A DNA stretch of 64,000 nt, taken from contig DAIDKV010000014.1 in assembly GCA_027449865.1 (NCBI GenBank), forward strand, positions 1 to 64,000. The letters run 5' to 3'. The position numbers and the translations under genes are program-made. Source of the stretch: Planctomycetales bacterium (GTDB lineage Bacteria; Planctomycetota; Planctomycetia; Isosphaerales; Isosphaeraceae). Below are positions 34,539 to 42,858 of the stretch, one piece after another. The notes beneath the pieces were generated by a model. It was not told the DNA's origin, did no database searches, and worked only from the letters and a program-made list of their open reading frames with translations. The number at the start of each line of letters is the position of its first letter. Position 1 is the first letter of the stretch.

Positions 34539-37178
34539 ATGAACCGGCTTGCGCACGTCCCGATGGGGGACCGCGGTCCGATTCGGGGATCGAGTCGGCG
34601 CCATCGACTTCGACCGGTTGTCGAGCGAGTCGAGGACCGAATCGTACCGAGCAATGTGGTTGTTACCTACACGCAGGCGCCGTTCCCAGCGATTTCGATC
34701 ACGGGAGATATCGGCAATGCCAACTTCCATATCCTTGAGAACACTGATGGCACGATCACGGTCTCTCAGGGAGATTTTCGGACCACGATCGATGGGTCCA
34801 CCTCGTTCACCTCGCCGGTCGGGAGCACAGTCCTCTCGATCTCCGCGGTTCTGAACGGGACGACAAACACCGACATCGTCTCTCTGTCCGGACCGGGGAA
34901 GTCGGTGATGGCGGGCTTGAAGAGCGTTGCCATCTCCGCGCCGGGCGGGGCCAACTTGAACCTGAGCGTGAGCAACCTCCAGTGCCCCGGCAGCTTCACG
35001 CTGACCCAGACCGCGACGCCAGGGATCCTCGACGGCGCCCTCCATGCCACGCTCGACAACAGCTCGTTCGGATCGTTGACGATCGCACAGTCCGGCGCCA
35101 GTCCGGCCCTTGTCGAACTGGGGAATGTCATCGTGCCAGGCCCCGTCTCGATCTCCGAGGGGGTTGGTCATGGTAGCCAGATCCTCGCCGATGCACCCGT
35201 CGTCGGGGGACAGCCAGGGAGCGGTGATGCCTTCGGGCCGACCACTCTGGTGCAAGGGGCGGGCGCCGCGGTGACGGGCTCCGATGGGTCGAACGACGTG
35301 GTCAGCCTGACCGGTGCCTCGGTCGCCAGCCTCACCATCACCCAGGACGCCGCCTCGCCATCGTCGGGCGGATCGAACGAGTCCATCAGCGTGAATGGCC
35401 TCAAGCTAGGCTTGACCAGTCTGGGACTGACGACCACTCAGGGAGACGGGGCGAACGACACCATCACCATCGATTCGGTCGTGGCGTACGGTTCTCCGAG
35501 TTCCGGTTCGTTGCTCCTGGCCGCACCGACCGGGATTTCGGTCACCCAGGGCCAGGGAATGGGGGATGCCGCTCGTGTGACGAACTCCACCCTGCCGGGC
35601 AACATGTCGATTGTGCAGGGAGATGGGGATGGCGATTCGGCACTGTTTTCCAAGGTCCAGATTGGTTACACCGTTTCGGTCGGTGGTGCCATTCTTCAGG
35701 GCTTTCCGGCCGATCTGTCGATTCGCCAGGGTGGTGGCACAGGGGATACCGCGAACGTGACGGACTCGACGACCGTTGGTCAAATCGCGATCGCCCAGCT
35801 CGACGGGGCCGGCGACGTGGCACTGATTCTAGGTAGCACGGCCGGATATACGCTCTCCGCCGGTCCCTATGTTCTCCCGCAATTTGGCGATGCGAGCATC
35901 TCGCAGGGGAATGGCTACGCGGATCAGGCTGTCTTCCATCAGGACACCGTCAACCAGGTTTCGATCACTCAGGGAAACAACCTCTTCACGCCGTCCAGCA
36001 CCCCGCCCAATCCCGGGGTGGCCCAGTTGACCGGCACCGCGGTTGCGGGAGACATCAACATTACTCAAGGCGATCAAAACGCCGTGGGGTATTATGTGGC
36101 GTCGCTTGGGTATGATGCCCTTGGCTCCTACGGCTCTTCCCCCGTTAAGGCCGGCGGTGCGACCTCGATCGTTCAGAACGGCGGCAACAACTCGGTAAAT
36201 CTTGGTGATCCCGCGGCCACCGCCTCTTCGTTCTCCAGCACTTACCTGGATGTGAATACAGGTCAGGGCGGCGAGGGATTGGTCTCTGCCCGAGAAGTCT
36301 CCATCAGTTACGGTTCCAGTACAGGGAAGGATTTCGTGATTGACGGGGGCGGGACCGGCAACACGCTGGTGGACTATCTCGGAAACGTCGGCCTGACCTT
36401 CTCCGCAAACTACAATGACATTCAGGCGCCCCCTCCGACGCCTCCCGCCAACGTGGGCACCGGTCCTTCGAGTGGTACAAACCCAGGAGGTACCGGCTCG
36501 GGCGGAACGTCTTCCGGAGGCACGGGCTCGGGCGGAACGTCTTCCGGAGGCACGGGCTCGGGTGGAACGTCTTCCGGAGGCACGGGCTCGGGTGGAACGT
36601 CTTCCGGAGGCACGGGCTCGGGTGGAACGTCTTCCGGAGGCACGGGCTCGGGCGGGACGTCTTCCGGAGGCACGGGCTCGGGCGGGACGTCTTCCGGAGG
36701 CACGGGCTCGGGTGGAACGTCTTCCGGAGGCACGGGCTCGGGTGGAACGTCTTCTGGAGGTACCGGCTCGGGCGGGACGTCTTCCGGAGGTACCGGCTCG
36801 GGGCTTTCCTCAGGGGGTTCGGCTTCGACCCAGGGCACCTCACCTGGCAGCAACGGCCAGAGTGACTTGACTCCCATACCGCTCGTCGTCCGAGTCGTCC
36901 GGATTCACCGCCGGAGTCAGATCCGGGTTTTCAATGCGACTACGGGGGCGCTGCGGTTCTCGATCCTTCCCTTCGGCAAGATGTACAAGGGCCGTGTCAA
37001 CGCCCATTTGTCGTATTCCCAGGGCAGCAATCTTCCCTTGATCGTCGCCCAGACGCATCCCGGGCCCCGACGCTACGTGACACGTGTCTTCAGCGCCCTG
37101 AATGGTACCGTGATTCCTGGAAAACGTCTCGTATCCGTCTCACCATCGCATTACCCATTCCTCAAGCGACATCGGTGA
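34539..37178 (+). CDS. LEPR-motif surface protein with Gln-Gly repeats, Gly/Ser/Thr linker and C-terminal FG-GAP-like module, paralogue 2
   Basis: 879 residues from ATG 34539, 8 bp after AGGAG. The N-terminus LRPVVERVEDRIVPSNVV is a LEPR-like motif. Residues about 45-625 parallel paralogue 1, with units such as GISVTQGQGMGDAARV, NMSIVQGDGDGDSALF and DINITQGDQNAV. A low-complexity linker (about 645-757) is encoded by eleven 30-bp repeats, each giving GTSSGGTGSG. The C-terminal 110 residues contain two units like the VRVFDAxTG strand of FG-GAP or integrin-type propellers (RSQIRVFNATTGALRFS; RYVTRVFSALNG). Cell-surface location and adhesion are inferred. The linker would present the propeller-like end away from the repeat body. 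Confidence 0.74.
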   Translation: MNRLAHVPMGDRGPIRGSSRRHRLRPVVERVEDRIVPSNVVVTYTQAPFPAISITGDIGNANFHILENTDGTITVSQGDFRTTIDGSTSFTSPVGSTVLSISAVLNGTTNTDIVSLSGPGKSVMAGLKSVAISAPGGANLNLSVSNLQCPGSFTLTQTATPGILDGALHATLDNSSFGSLTIAQSGASPALVELGNVIVPGPVSISEGVGHGSQILADAPVVGGQPGSGDAFGPTTLVQGAGAAVTGSDGSNDVVSLTGASVASLTITQDAASPSSGGSNESISVNGLKLGLTSLGLTTTQGDGANDTITIDSVVAYGSPSSGSLLLAAPTGISVTQGQGMGDAARVTNSTLPGNMSIVQGDGDGDSALFSKVQIGYTVSVGGAILQGFPADLSIRQGGGTGDTANVTDSTTVGQIAIAQLDGAGDVALILGSTAGYTLSAGPYVLPQFGDASISQGNGYADQAVFHQDTVNQVSITQGNNLFTPSSTPPNPGVAQLTGTAVAGDINITQGDQNAVGYYVASLGYDALGSYGSSPVKAGGATSIVQNGGNNSVNLGDPAATASSFSSTYLDVNTGQGGEGLVSAREVSISYGSSTGKDFVIDGGGTGNTLVDYLGNVGLTFSANYNDIQAPPPTPPANVGTGPSSGTNPGGTGSGGTSSGGTGSGGTSSGGTGSGGTSSGGTGSGGTSSGGTGSGGTSSGGTGSGGTSSGGTGSGGTSSGGTGSGGTSSGGTGSGGTSSGGTGSGGTSSGGTGSGLSSGGSASTQGTSPGSNGQSDLTPIPLVVRVVRIHRRSQIRVFNATTGALRFSILPFGKMYKGRVNAHLSYSQGSNLPLIVAQTHPGPRRYVTRVFSALNGTVIPGKRLVSVSPSHYPFLKRHR
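36481..36810 (+). repeat. Coding minisatellite, about eleven 30-bp units
   Basis: Units start every 30 bp at 36481, 36511, ... 36781. The core is CTTCCGGAGGCACGGGCTCG followed by GGYGGRACGT. Central copies are nearly identical and differ at two synonymous third-position sites; the outer copies diverge (GGTACC for GGCACG). The unit is a multiple of three, so copy-number change keeps the frame. Confidence 0.95.
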
Positions 37179-37492
37179 AGCAGAGCAAACGCGACGTTGC
37201 CCGATTCGAAAACAGGACGCCATGGATTGGCCCACCGAGGAGAGCCATCGACCGCGTGGGGGCGAGAAGGGGGACTTAACCCCTTGTTGACGCTTGCATC
37301 CTATAAGGTGTCAGATACCTTAAGCTAAGGCTATAAGGTGTCTGATCCCTTCAGGCCAGGCCAAGCTGGGCGAGATCCTGATGCGTGCGCGGGAAGTGCT
37401 TGCATGCGAGTGATCAGGGATCAGTGATCGGAGCGGCGGGCGTGGTTTCCGGCTCGGTAGGATCGATGGGGGCTGCCGACGTTCGATCGGGG
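37179..37492. other. Intergenic region with a 30-bp-spaced direct repeat
   Basis: Two copies of CTATAAGGTGTC(A/T)GAT followed by A/C-rich CC sit at 37301-37320 and 37331-37351. AAGGTGTCTGATCCCTT resembles the GTCAGACACC-type repeats seen scattered between genes in many bacteria, some tied to REP-associated transposases; none is visible here. Otherwise no gene is seen. Confidence 0.45.
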
Positions 37493-37678
37493 CTAGCTTC
37501 GCTCGCCCGTCGGGTCGGTGATGACCACAGCCTGTTTCTTCGGTCTCGGCGGGTCGGATTGCCGTACGGCACACTGCGGGTGGATTCCCGCACGAGAGTA
37601 GACCTCTTGATGGCAGACCGGGCAGCGCCCCCTGGTCGAGACAGGCTTGGGCAACGTGTGATAATAACTACCTGGCAT
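37493..37678 (-). CDS. Small zinc-ribbon-like protein
   Basis: 61 residues from ATG 37678, which has AAGGGGA 6 bp upstream. It contains CPVCH and, after a short spacer, a HPQC motif; together these could bind one zinc ion. The C-terminal half is basic and proline-rich (SDPPRPKKQA). I know of no function. Its strong ribosome site and balanced composition favour a real gene. It is tandem with the next minus-strand gene upstream, 71 bp apart. Confidence 0.55.
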   Translation of the reverse strand: MPGSYYHTLPKPVSTRGRCPVCHQEVYSRAGIHPQCAVRQSDPPRPKKQAVVITDPTGERS

Positions 37679-37749
37679 GGGTGTCCCCTTCCGTGTAGGG
37701 TCAACGCTGGCTGAGGATTCACGAAACGGTGTGGCGCGGTCAGCCTCGC

Positions 37750-38076
37750 TCACGAGCGCCGGGGTCTCACGGCACGCCTGGCGACAGAGGCGGGGGCATC
37801 GCTCTGTCCGAGCGGCTTCCATTCCAGTTGGACGAGGGGATGGCCTGAGGCGGGATCGATCTGTCCAAGGTCGGTGACGTCGGTGAGGCAGACGAGCACC
37901 GAATCGCCCCCCTGGACGTAGGCGGGAGGCTGACCCGGACGGGCTTGCGAGAGGGCGAACAGCACACTATCACCGGCTGAGATGGCCTCGCCATGCGGCA
38001 AGGGCACGACCGCCCGGCAACTGCGGCCACGTTCGACCTCCGAGATCCTCAGGTCGTTCGCGGGGAACGTCTTCAT
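37750..38076 (-). CDS. Hypothetical 108-residue protein, possibly PUA/ASCH-like
   Basis: The start at ATG 38076 is preceded by a GGGAC site. The sequence alternates short strands (RSCRAVVPLPHGEAISAGDS; YVQGGDSVLVCLTDVTDL; PLVQLEW), suggesting a small beta barrel. The pattern recalls ASCH or PUA folds, which bind RNA or nucleotides, but this is a guess. The C-terminus is basic. Confidence 0.5.
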   Translation of the reverse strand: MKTFPANDLRISEVERGRSCRAVVPLPHGEAISAGDSVLFALSQARPGQPPAYVQGGDSVLVCLTDVTDLGQIDPASGHPLVQLEWKPLGQSDAPASVARRAVRPRRS

Positions 38077-38250
38077 GGAGAAGTCCCATAGCATGTAGAG
38101 GTGAGGATATCAGCGATTGTGGCAGCAGTCGGGCTGGGGAGGGGCGTCCGCGCCACGACGAGATCGCCAAAACGCTGACCGACCGGCAAAATTCGGCCTG
38201 ATCCGGCTCGACGGCGCAGGAAATTCGCACGGTCGGCCATGGAAACCGCT

Positions 38251-38270
38251 GGGGCGAGGTATCTCGCCCC
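38251..38270 (-). terminator. Candidate terminator hairpin of the RRM gene
   Basis: GGGGCGAG and CTCGCCCC form a perfect 8-bp stem with a 4-nt loop, 39 bp downstream of the RRM gene stop. No clear T tract follows on the minus strand, so termination may be weak or Rho-dependent. Confidence 0.45.
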
Positions 38271-38308
38271 CGAGGATCACCCTCTCTGGCAGTCCCTTTG
38301 CCGGGCGA

Positions 38309-38632
38309 TTAATAGCGACCGCCGCCGTAGCCGCCGCCGCCGCCACGACCGCCGTAGCCGCCGCCGCCGCCGCCCGAGCGGGCCTCACGGGGCTTGGCCT
38401 CGTTCACCGTCAGGTTGCGGCCATCGTGGTTACGACCGTTGAGGCCCTCGATGGCGGCATGCGCCTCGGCCTCGGTGCTCATTTCCACGAAGGCGAATCC
38501 CTTCGAGCGATTCGAGTCCCGATCGACGATGACCTGGGCACTTTCCACCGTCCCGAACGGCGAGAACAACGCCTCCAGGTCGGACTCATTGACGTTGTAG
38601 GTGAGGTTGCCGACGTACAGCTTCCTGGACAA
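38309..38632 (-). CDS. RRM-type RNA-binding protein with glycine-rich tail
   Basis: 107 residues. The frame opens with TTG 38632 (GGAG upstream), giving MSRKLYVGNL. One RNA recognition motif spans residues 3-80, with RNP2 LYVGNL and RNP1 KGFAFVEM. The tail of about 25 residues is almost only Gly, Tyr and Arg. Such small RRM proteins of cyanobacteria and planctomycetes bind single-stranded RNA and are often cold-induced; that regulation is not visible here. A stable hairpin lies downstream. Confidence 0.92.
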   Translation of the reverse strand: MSRKLYVGNLTYNVNESDLEALFSPFGTVESAQVIVDRDSNRSKGFAFVEMSTEAEAHAAIEGLNGRNHDGRNLTVNEAKPREARSGGGGGGYGGRGGGGGYGGGRY

Positions 38633-39064
38633 GGATCGACTCCGCGAGCGAGAAGACGGCGGCCCGCGGCGTGCTTTCCGGGCCGAGGAGAAAGGCGGGC
38701 TCGGGGCGAGCCCGGCGGGCGGGAAGGGCGAGGGAGGGGAGCAGAGACCGGCTCGTTGAGGGCCGGAGGTGCCTCTCGGTCGTCAGACCAACCACCTCGA
38801 CTATAACCTCACGCAACGAAAAAAGGAATATAAAATTCAGCGAAACCTTTTCTTTTCTGATATCGGGCGGAACCGGATCACCTCTGGGAGGCAGAAAAGG
38901 TGCCAGAAACCGTTTCTGATCGCCAGGTCAGCGACCCTTTATCACGACGTGTGGATATGTCATCGTGGCAAGGGGAGCCCTTTGCCGCTCCCACCACCGA
39001 GGACAGCCCTCGATCGTCTGGGGATTTTCCTGTTCGCTCGGTGGGCCGAGCTCATCCTGCATGG
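38633..39064. other. Upstream region of the RRM gene, no gene seen
   Basis: About 430 bp between the RRM gene and the phosphoesterase gene, both on the minus strand. An AT-rich stretch (about 38800-38860) with a TATAGT element at about 38800 on the minus strand may belong to the RRM promoter. The transcript would then have a leader of roughly 160 nt. No gene was recognised. Confidence 0.4.
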
Positions 39065-39808
39065 CTACAGGGCTTCGCTCTCGGCGTTTCGGAGTTTCGC
39101 GGGGTGATGATTTCGACGTCCGCGGAACGGGTCGAACTGCCCGCGCTCGATCTTGAGCCGCTCGAAAGCTTCCAGCCTGGGCCGCACCCGGTCCAGAATC
39201 TCATTCATCGACCAGACCTGATAATCGTGGCCGTCGAAGCCGACGTCGAGCGCCGGCCAGGCCGCGGCGTCCTTCACCGGACAACGGCTCGGGTCACGCT
39301 CGTAGATTCCATGAACGTGACCGTAGAGATGGATATTGGGCGCATCCACGGTCGCATGATGTTGACTGTTCCAGGTGACCATGGGGTAATGGTTCAGGGT
39401 GAGTTTGACCCCCTGGACCTGGATTTCCACCTGGTCGTGGGTCGATGAGAAGAGGTCGCGGATTCGACGATCGTCGTGGTTTCCCCAGACCAGATGGACG
39501 GTCCGGCAGCGGATCTGGTCTCGGAACCAGCGAGCCCGGGAGAGGAGATCCCTCCCGCCGAAGACCCAGTCGCCAAGGCACCAGAGAACGTCGGACGGCT
39601 TGACTCTCGCGTTGATGTTCTCGGCGAGTCGGCGATTCATGATCGCCACCGACTCCTCGCCGACATGGAAGGCGCTCAGGTCACCCCCATCGGCCTCGAT
39701 CGCCTGGAGTTGATCGCGATCGGCCGGCGAGAGAAACGCGAAGCGTCGACAATGTTTGATGATGTTCGCGTGGAAGGCGTGCGGATCGCTGCAAAAAAAA
39801 GTCGCCAT
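39065..39808 (-). CDS. Calcineurin-like metallophosphoesterase
   Basis: 247 residues. The metal-binding motifs appear in order: SDPHAFHANI (in place of the usual D-x-H), CLGDWVFGG, WGNHDD, LNHYP and LYGHVHG. The set is complete, so a two-metal phosphodiesterase or phosphatase is expected. This short soluble type is common in bacteria and phages; substrates vary from nucleotides to phosphoproteins. No neighbour suggests a pathway. Confidence 0.9.
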   Translation of the reverse strand: MATFFCSDPHAFHANIIKHCRRFAFLSPADRDQLQAIEADGGDLSAFHVGEESVAIMNRRLAENINARVKPSDVLWCLGDWVFGGRDLLSRARWFRDQIRCRTVHLVWGNHDDRRIRDLFSSTHDQVEIQVQGVKLTLNHYPMVTWNSQHHATVDAPNIHLYGHVHGIYERDPSRCPVKDAAAWPALDVGFDGHDYQVWSMNEILDRVRPRLEAFERLKIERGQFDPFRGRRNHHPAKLRNAESEAL

Positions 39809-39982
39809 CGACTCGACTCCCGGCCTCCTGGCCGCTCAGGCTCTTTTCCATGTCGTCTGGCAATGTAGACGCCGCGATCGCTCCCAAAGTTCATCCGAGC
39901 GCGCGGAGAAAAGCCCGGATCGAGACCGCGGGCCTCAGGATCCAGGCTCCGATTTCCCGGTCCGCCCCGATCGAGCGAACAA

Positions 39983-40354
39983 TCAGTACGGGAATCCGCC
40001 CGAATAGTAACCCGTCAACGGCGACCCGCCGAGGATCATCGAGCCGCCATACGCGCCCGGATAACCCAGGCCAAAGCCCGAAAATCCATAATTTCCATAG
40101 ACACCCGGATATCCGCCGTATCCCAGACCATAGGGGCTGAACGCTGGGTTGACTGTCCGATAGGCGGGTCGGAAGGCGTAAGGTCGATCGAGGCGGTAAC
40201 CCCAGGCAGCGCGGGGGTAAGGGTAGGGACGTCCCCATCCGAATCCGCCTCGCCATCCTCGACGAATGGGGCCGGCCTCGGCCGAGGGGGCCAGGTGGGC
40301 GAGGCTGGTCGCGATCACGGCGAGGACCAGCATTCGACGCAGGGTACGTTTCAT
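39983..40354 (-). CDS. Secreted Gly/Tyr/Pro-rich small protein
   Basis: 123 residues from ATG 40354, with GGGAGGA upstream. A signal peptide (about 1-27, ending SAEA-G) is followed by a low-complexity chain rich in Gly, Tyr, Pro and Arg, with motifs such as GYGGYPGVYGNYG. Similar proteins are frequent in planctomycetes and are thought to be envelope components, but no function is known. It lies 175 bp downstream of the sigma factor gene on the same strand. Confidence 0.7.
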   Translation of the reverse strand: MKRTLRRMLVLAVIATSLAHLAPSAEAGPIRRGWRGGFGWGRPYPYPRAAWGYRLDRPYAFRPAYRTVNPAFSPYGLGYGGYPGVYGNYGFSGFGLGYPGAYGGSMILGGSPLTGYYSGGFPY

Positions 40355-40529
40355 GGATGACTCCTCCCGGTTGAGCGTTGTGTCGATCCGAGGAGCGCCG
40401 ACCGAGACAGGAGCGGACGGTGGCGTTCCAGTCCTGGAGTGAGTTCTCTTGCAAGAGAGGCGCCGGGACATCGAGGACGATCCCGATCGGATGAAGGACC
40501 AGGGGTGTCGAGTTCCGGCCGCCGGTCGG

Positions 40530-41390
40530 TCAGCCGACCCGACAGTGGTAACTGGTCGCGGGGTTATCCGCGCGGACGTGCTGGGGATGTCCGAGCTTCC
40601 GAATCGCGACGGCCGCCGCGCGCTGGACGCGGATTGAGGAGAGGCCGAGTCGGTCGCCGATCTGCTGGAAAGACATGGGCGGCTCGCCGGAAAGCCCGTA
40701 TCGGAGGGTGAGGATCGCGCGATCGATACGCCCGAGCTGGTCGAGGCGATGGAGGATGGCCTCGCGTTCGTCGCGATCCTCGAAGAGTTCGGCCGGGGTG
40801 GAACCTGAGTCGGCCATGGAGATGGATCGCCAGGGGCATTCCCCCAGGCGGAAGACCTGGGCCTGAATTCGGGAGACGCGGATGGCTCTCGCGACCGCGT
40901 CGCGGGTCGTCCTGTCGAGGTTGAGGGCCTCGGCGACCTCGTGGAAGTTGGGGGCGTGGCCCCTCTCCTGTTTGAGCGCCCGACGGGTGCGTTCCCATCG
41001 AGCCATCAGCCGGGCGATGTTCATCGGCACCCGGATGGTGGCTCCCGTATTCGCGAGGGCCGACTGGATGGCCTCCCGAATCCAGAAATAGGCGCAGGTG
41101 CTGAACCGAGTTCCCCGTTTCGGATCGTACTCCTGCGCGGCCCGGATCAGGCCGAGATTCCCCTCGCCCACGAGGTCCTCGAACGAGAGGCCCCGGTTTT
41201 GAAACTGCCTGGCGATGCGGAAAACCAGCCCCAGGTTGGCCTGGACGACCTGGTTCCTCGCCTCGATATCGGTCCGAATCCCACGGGCCCCGGGGCGATG
41301 TTCCTGGGGCGAATCCGCAACGTCCTCCAGCCTTCCTCCAGAGCCTTCCCGTTCCTTCAACAGCCAATCACCGTCGTTCGGCGTACTCAT
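40530..41390 (-). CDS. Sigma-70 family RNA polymerase sigma factor (group 2/3)
   Basis: 286 residues. Region 2 has ARNQVVQANLGLVFRIARQF and FEDLVGEGNLGLIRAAQEYDP (core binding), then RFSTCAYFWIREAI (-10 recognition). Region 3 follows, and region 4 has LTLRYGL...SFQQIGDRLGLSSIRVQRA for -35 binding. Region 1.1 is missing, so it is an alternative sigma factor. The near-consensus promoter 270 bp upstream and the absence of an anti-sigma gene suggest steady expression. Confidence 0.92.
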   Translation of the reverse strand: MSTPNDGDWLLKEREGSGGRLEDVADSPQEHRPGARGIRTDIEARNQVVQANLGLVFRIARQFQNRGLSFEDLVGEGNLGLIRAAQEYDPKRGTRFSTCAYFWIREAIQSALANTGATIRVPMNIARLMARWERTRRALKQERGHAPNFHEVAEALNLDRTTRDAVARAIRVSRIQAQVFRLGECPWRSISMADSGSTPAELFEDRDEREAILHRLDQLGRIDRAILTLRYGLSGEPPMSFQQIGDRLGLSSIRVQRAAAVAIRKLGHPQHVRADNPATSYHCRVG

Positions 41391-41784
41391 GGAGCTCGAC
41401 TCCGGATGTGTGCCTGACCAATAGACCGATCACCTCAACATCGGCCGCCCTGACCGATCCCGCACACAAATCCACGATTCGTCTACAGCGAATCCAGGGC
41501 GCTTCGTCTCTGCAAAAAGCTTCCGCGCCCCCAGGGTCCGACCATCGCGGTCCGACCCCGACCTTGTCCCGGATTTGCGTTCGCTCGCTCATCTCAGAGG
41601 TCGTTCTCTGACCCTTCGCAAGGTGCATTTGCGTCTACGCAATATGCTGACGGTTCCATTTTAAGCGCAAGAACGGCGATTGTCAAAAGAGAACGGGAAA
41701 TCCGAGGAGAAAAAAAGGGGTCGCCGGCTTATTCAGGCCGAATTCTTGGTCTGAGGCGCGAAGTGGAGAGGCTGGGGGCTGGGC
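41391..41784. other. Leader region of the sigma factor gene
   Basis: No gene is seen in this 394-bp stretch. It contains the promoter at 41658-41686 and about 260 nt of presumed leader before the sigma factor start. The leader could hold a regulatory RNA structure, but none was recognised. Confidence 0.5.
41658..41686 (-). promoter_or_regulatory. Near-consensus sigma-70 promoter for the sigma factor gene
   Basis: On the minus strand TTGACA (41686-41681) and TAAAAT (41663-41658) are separated by exactly 17 bp. The -35 is perfect and the -10 matches five of six positions. Transcription would start near 41650 and run into the sigma factor gene at 41390. Confidence 0.75.
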
Positions 41785-42795
41785 TCATCCGTTGCCGGAG
41801 GCCAGACGGATGGAACGGAGATAGCCGTCGTGATGAGCGGTGGCGATTCGGAGGCCGTCGGGATGGATATGTAAGTCGCGAACGGGGTTAGGGAGGGCGA
41901 GCCGGTGATGGGACTTGTCGGTCCCAGGCTTCCAGAAGAGGAGGAATCCGCCGCTGGTCCCGCTGGAGGCGGCGACGATCGAGCCATCGGCGAGGAACCC
42001 GAGGTTCCAGACGACTCCGCTGGTAATTCCGTCCGCGGTCAGGGTGCGGACGAGTTTGCGATTTCGGGAATCAAAGACAAGGACGAGCGGCTCGCTGACG
42101 GCGCCCAGGGGATTGGAGGCCTTGTGCAGTCCGCCGGCGGCGATGAGCGAGCCGTCGACCGAGGTTGCGAGGCCGCGGACGCCTCCGAACTCGACGAGCT
42201 GGCTGGCGTCGTGATGGTGGAGGGCCTTCGCGTCGAAGGTGCCGGCCTCGCGGCCGGTCGCGACGTCCCAGCGTCGGAGCGAGCCGAGCAGGTCTCCGGA
42301 GAGGAGCGTCTTGCCGTCGGGCTCAAAAGCGAGGGAGTAGACCTGTCCCTCGTGGCCGGTCAGGTCGTGGAGGCGACGGCCGGTGGCCGTCTCCCAGATT
42401 CGGACGGAGCGGTCGTTGCCGCCGCTGGCGACGAGACGGCCGTCGGGCGAGGCCGCGAGGGCCCGAATCCATCCCTGGTGCGCCTCGGTTTTGCGGAGGA
42501 GCCGGGGCGCCTCGCCGCCGACCTCCCAGGCGACCAGCCGGCCATCACCGCCGCCCGAGAAGAGCGTCCCGCTGTTGGGCGTGGTCGCGAGGGCGAAGAC
42601 CCAGGAATCGTGCCCGCCCGTCAGCGGAACGTTTTTGCCGTCGGCCAGGGCGATTCGATGGATCGTCGGGCCCTGTACGCCACAATACACGAACCGACCC
42701 TTCGGCTCGACCCGGCAGCAGACCATTGAGGTTCCGACATTCCACTGCGCGGCGATGTGCGCCTTCCCCGGATCGAAGCCGGTGGGGATGCCCAT
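41785..42795 (-). CDS. WD40-repeat protein
   Basis: 336 residues forming an expected seven-bladed propeller. Typical blades read GHDSWVFALATTPNSGTLFS, VRIWETATGRRLHDLTGHEG and LRRWDVATGRE. No signal peptide is evident, so it may be cytoplasmic or exported by another route. It is the third gene of a planctomycete-type cluster with a DUF1549/DUF1553 protein and a DUF1501 protein on the same strand (63 bp from the DUF1501 gene). A scaffold role is inferred. Confidence 0.9.
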   Translation of the reverse strand: MGIPTGFDPGKAHIAAQWNVGTSMVCCRVEPKGRFVYCGVQGPTIHRIALADGKNVPLTGGHDSWVFALATTPNSGTLFSGGGDGRLVAWEVGGEAPRLLRKTEAHQGWIRALAASPDGRLVASGGNDRSVRIWETATGRRLHDLTGHEGQVYSLAFEPDGKTLLSGDLLGSLRRWDVATGREAGTFDAKALHHHDASQLVEFGGVRGLATSVDGSLIAAGGLHKASNPLGAVSEPLVLVFDSRNRKLVRTLTADGITSGVVWNLGFLADGSIVAASSGTSGGFLLFWKPGTDKSHHRLALPNPVRDLHIHPDGLRIATAHHDGYLRSIRLASGNG

Positions 42796-42858
42796 GTGTG
42801 GCCTCGTTTTCCTTTGGAGGTTGTAAAGGAGTCGAGTGGGGGGGTCACGATTTCGGAT

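Noticed and set aside
36481-36810. CRISPR-like periodic repeats
   Set aside because: The 30-bp units are contiguous without spacers and lie in frame in a coding sequence, so this is a minisatellite.
37285-37310. Possible promoter TTGACG...TATAAG
   Set aside because: Only about 9 bp separate the two boxes, too short for a sigma-70 promoter.
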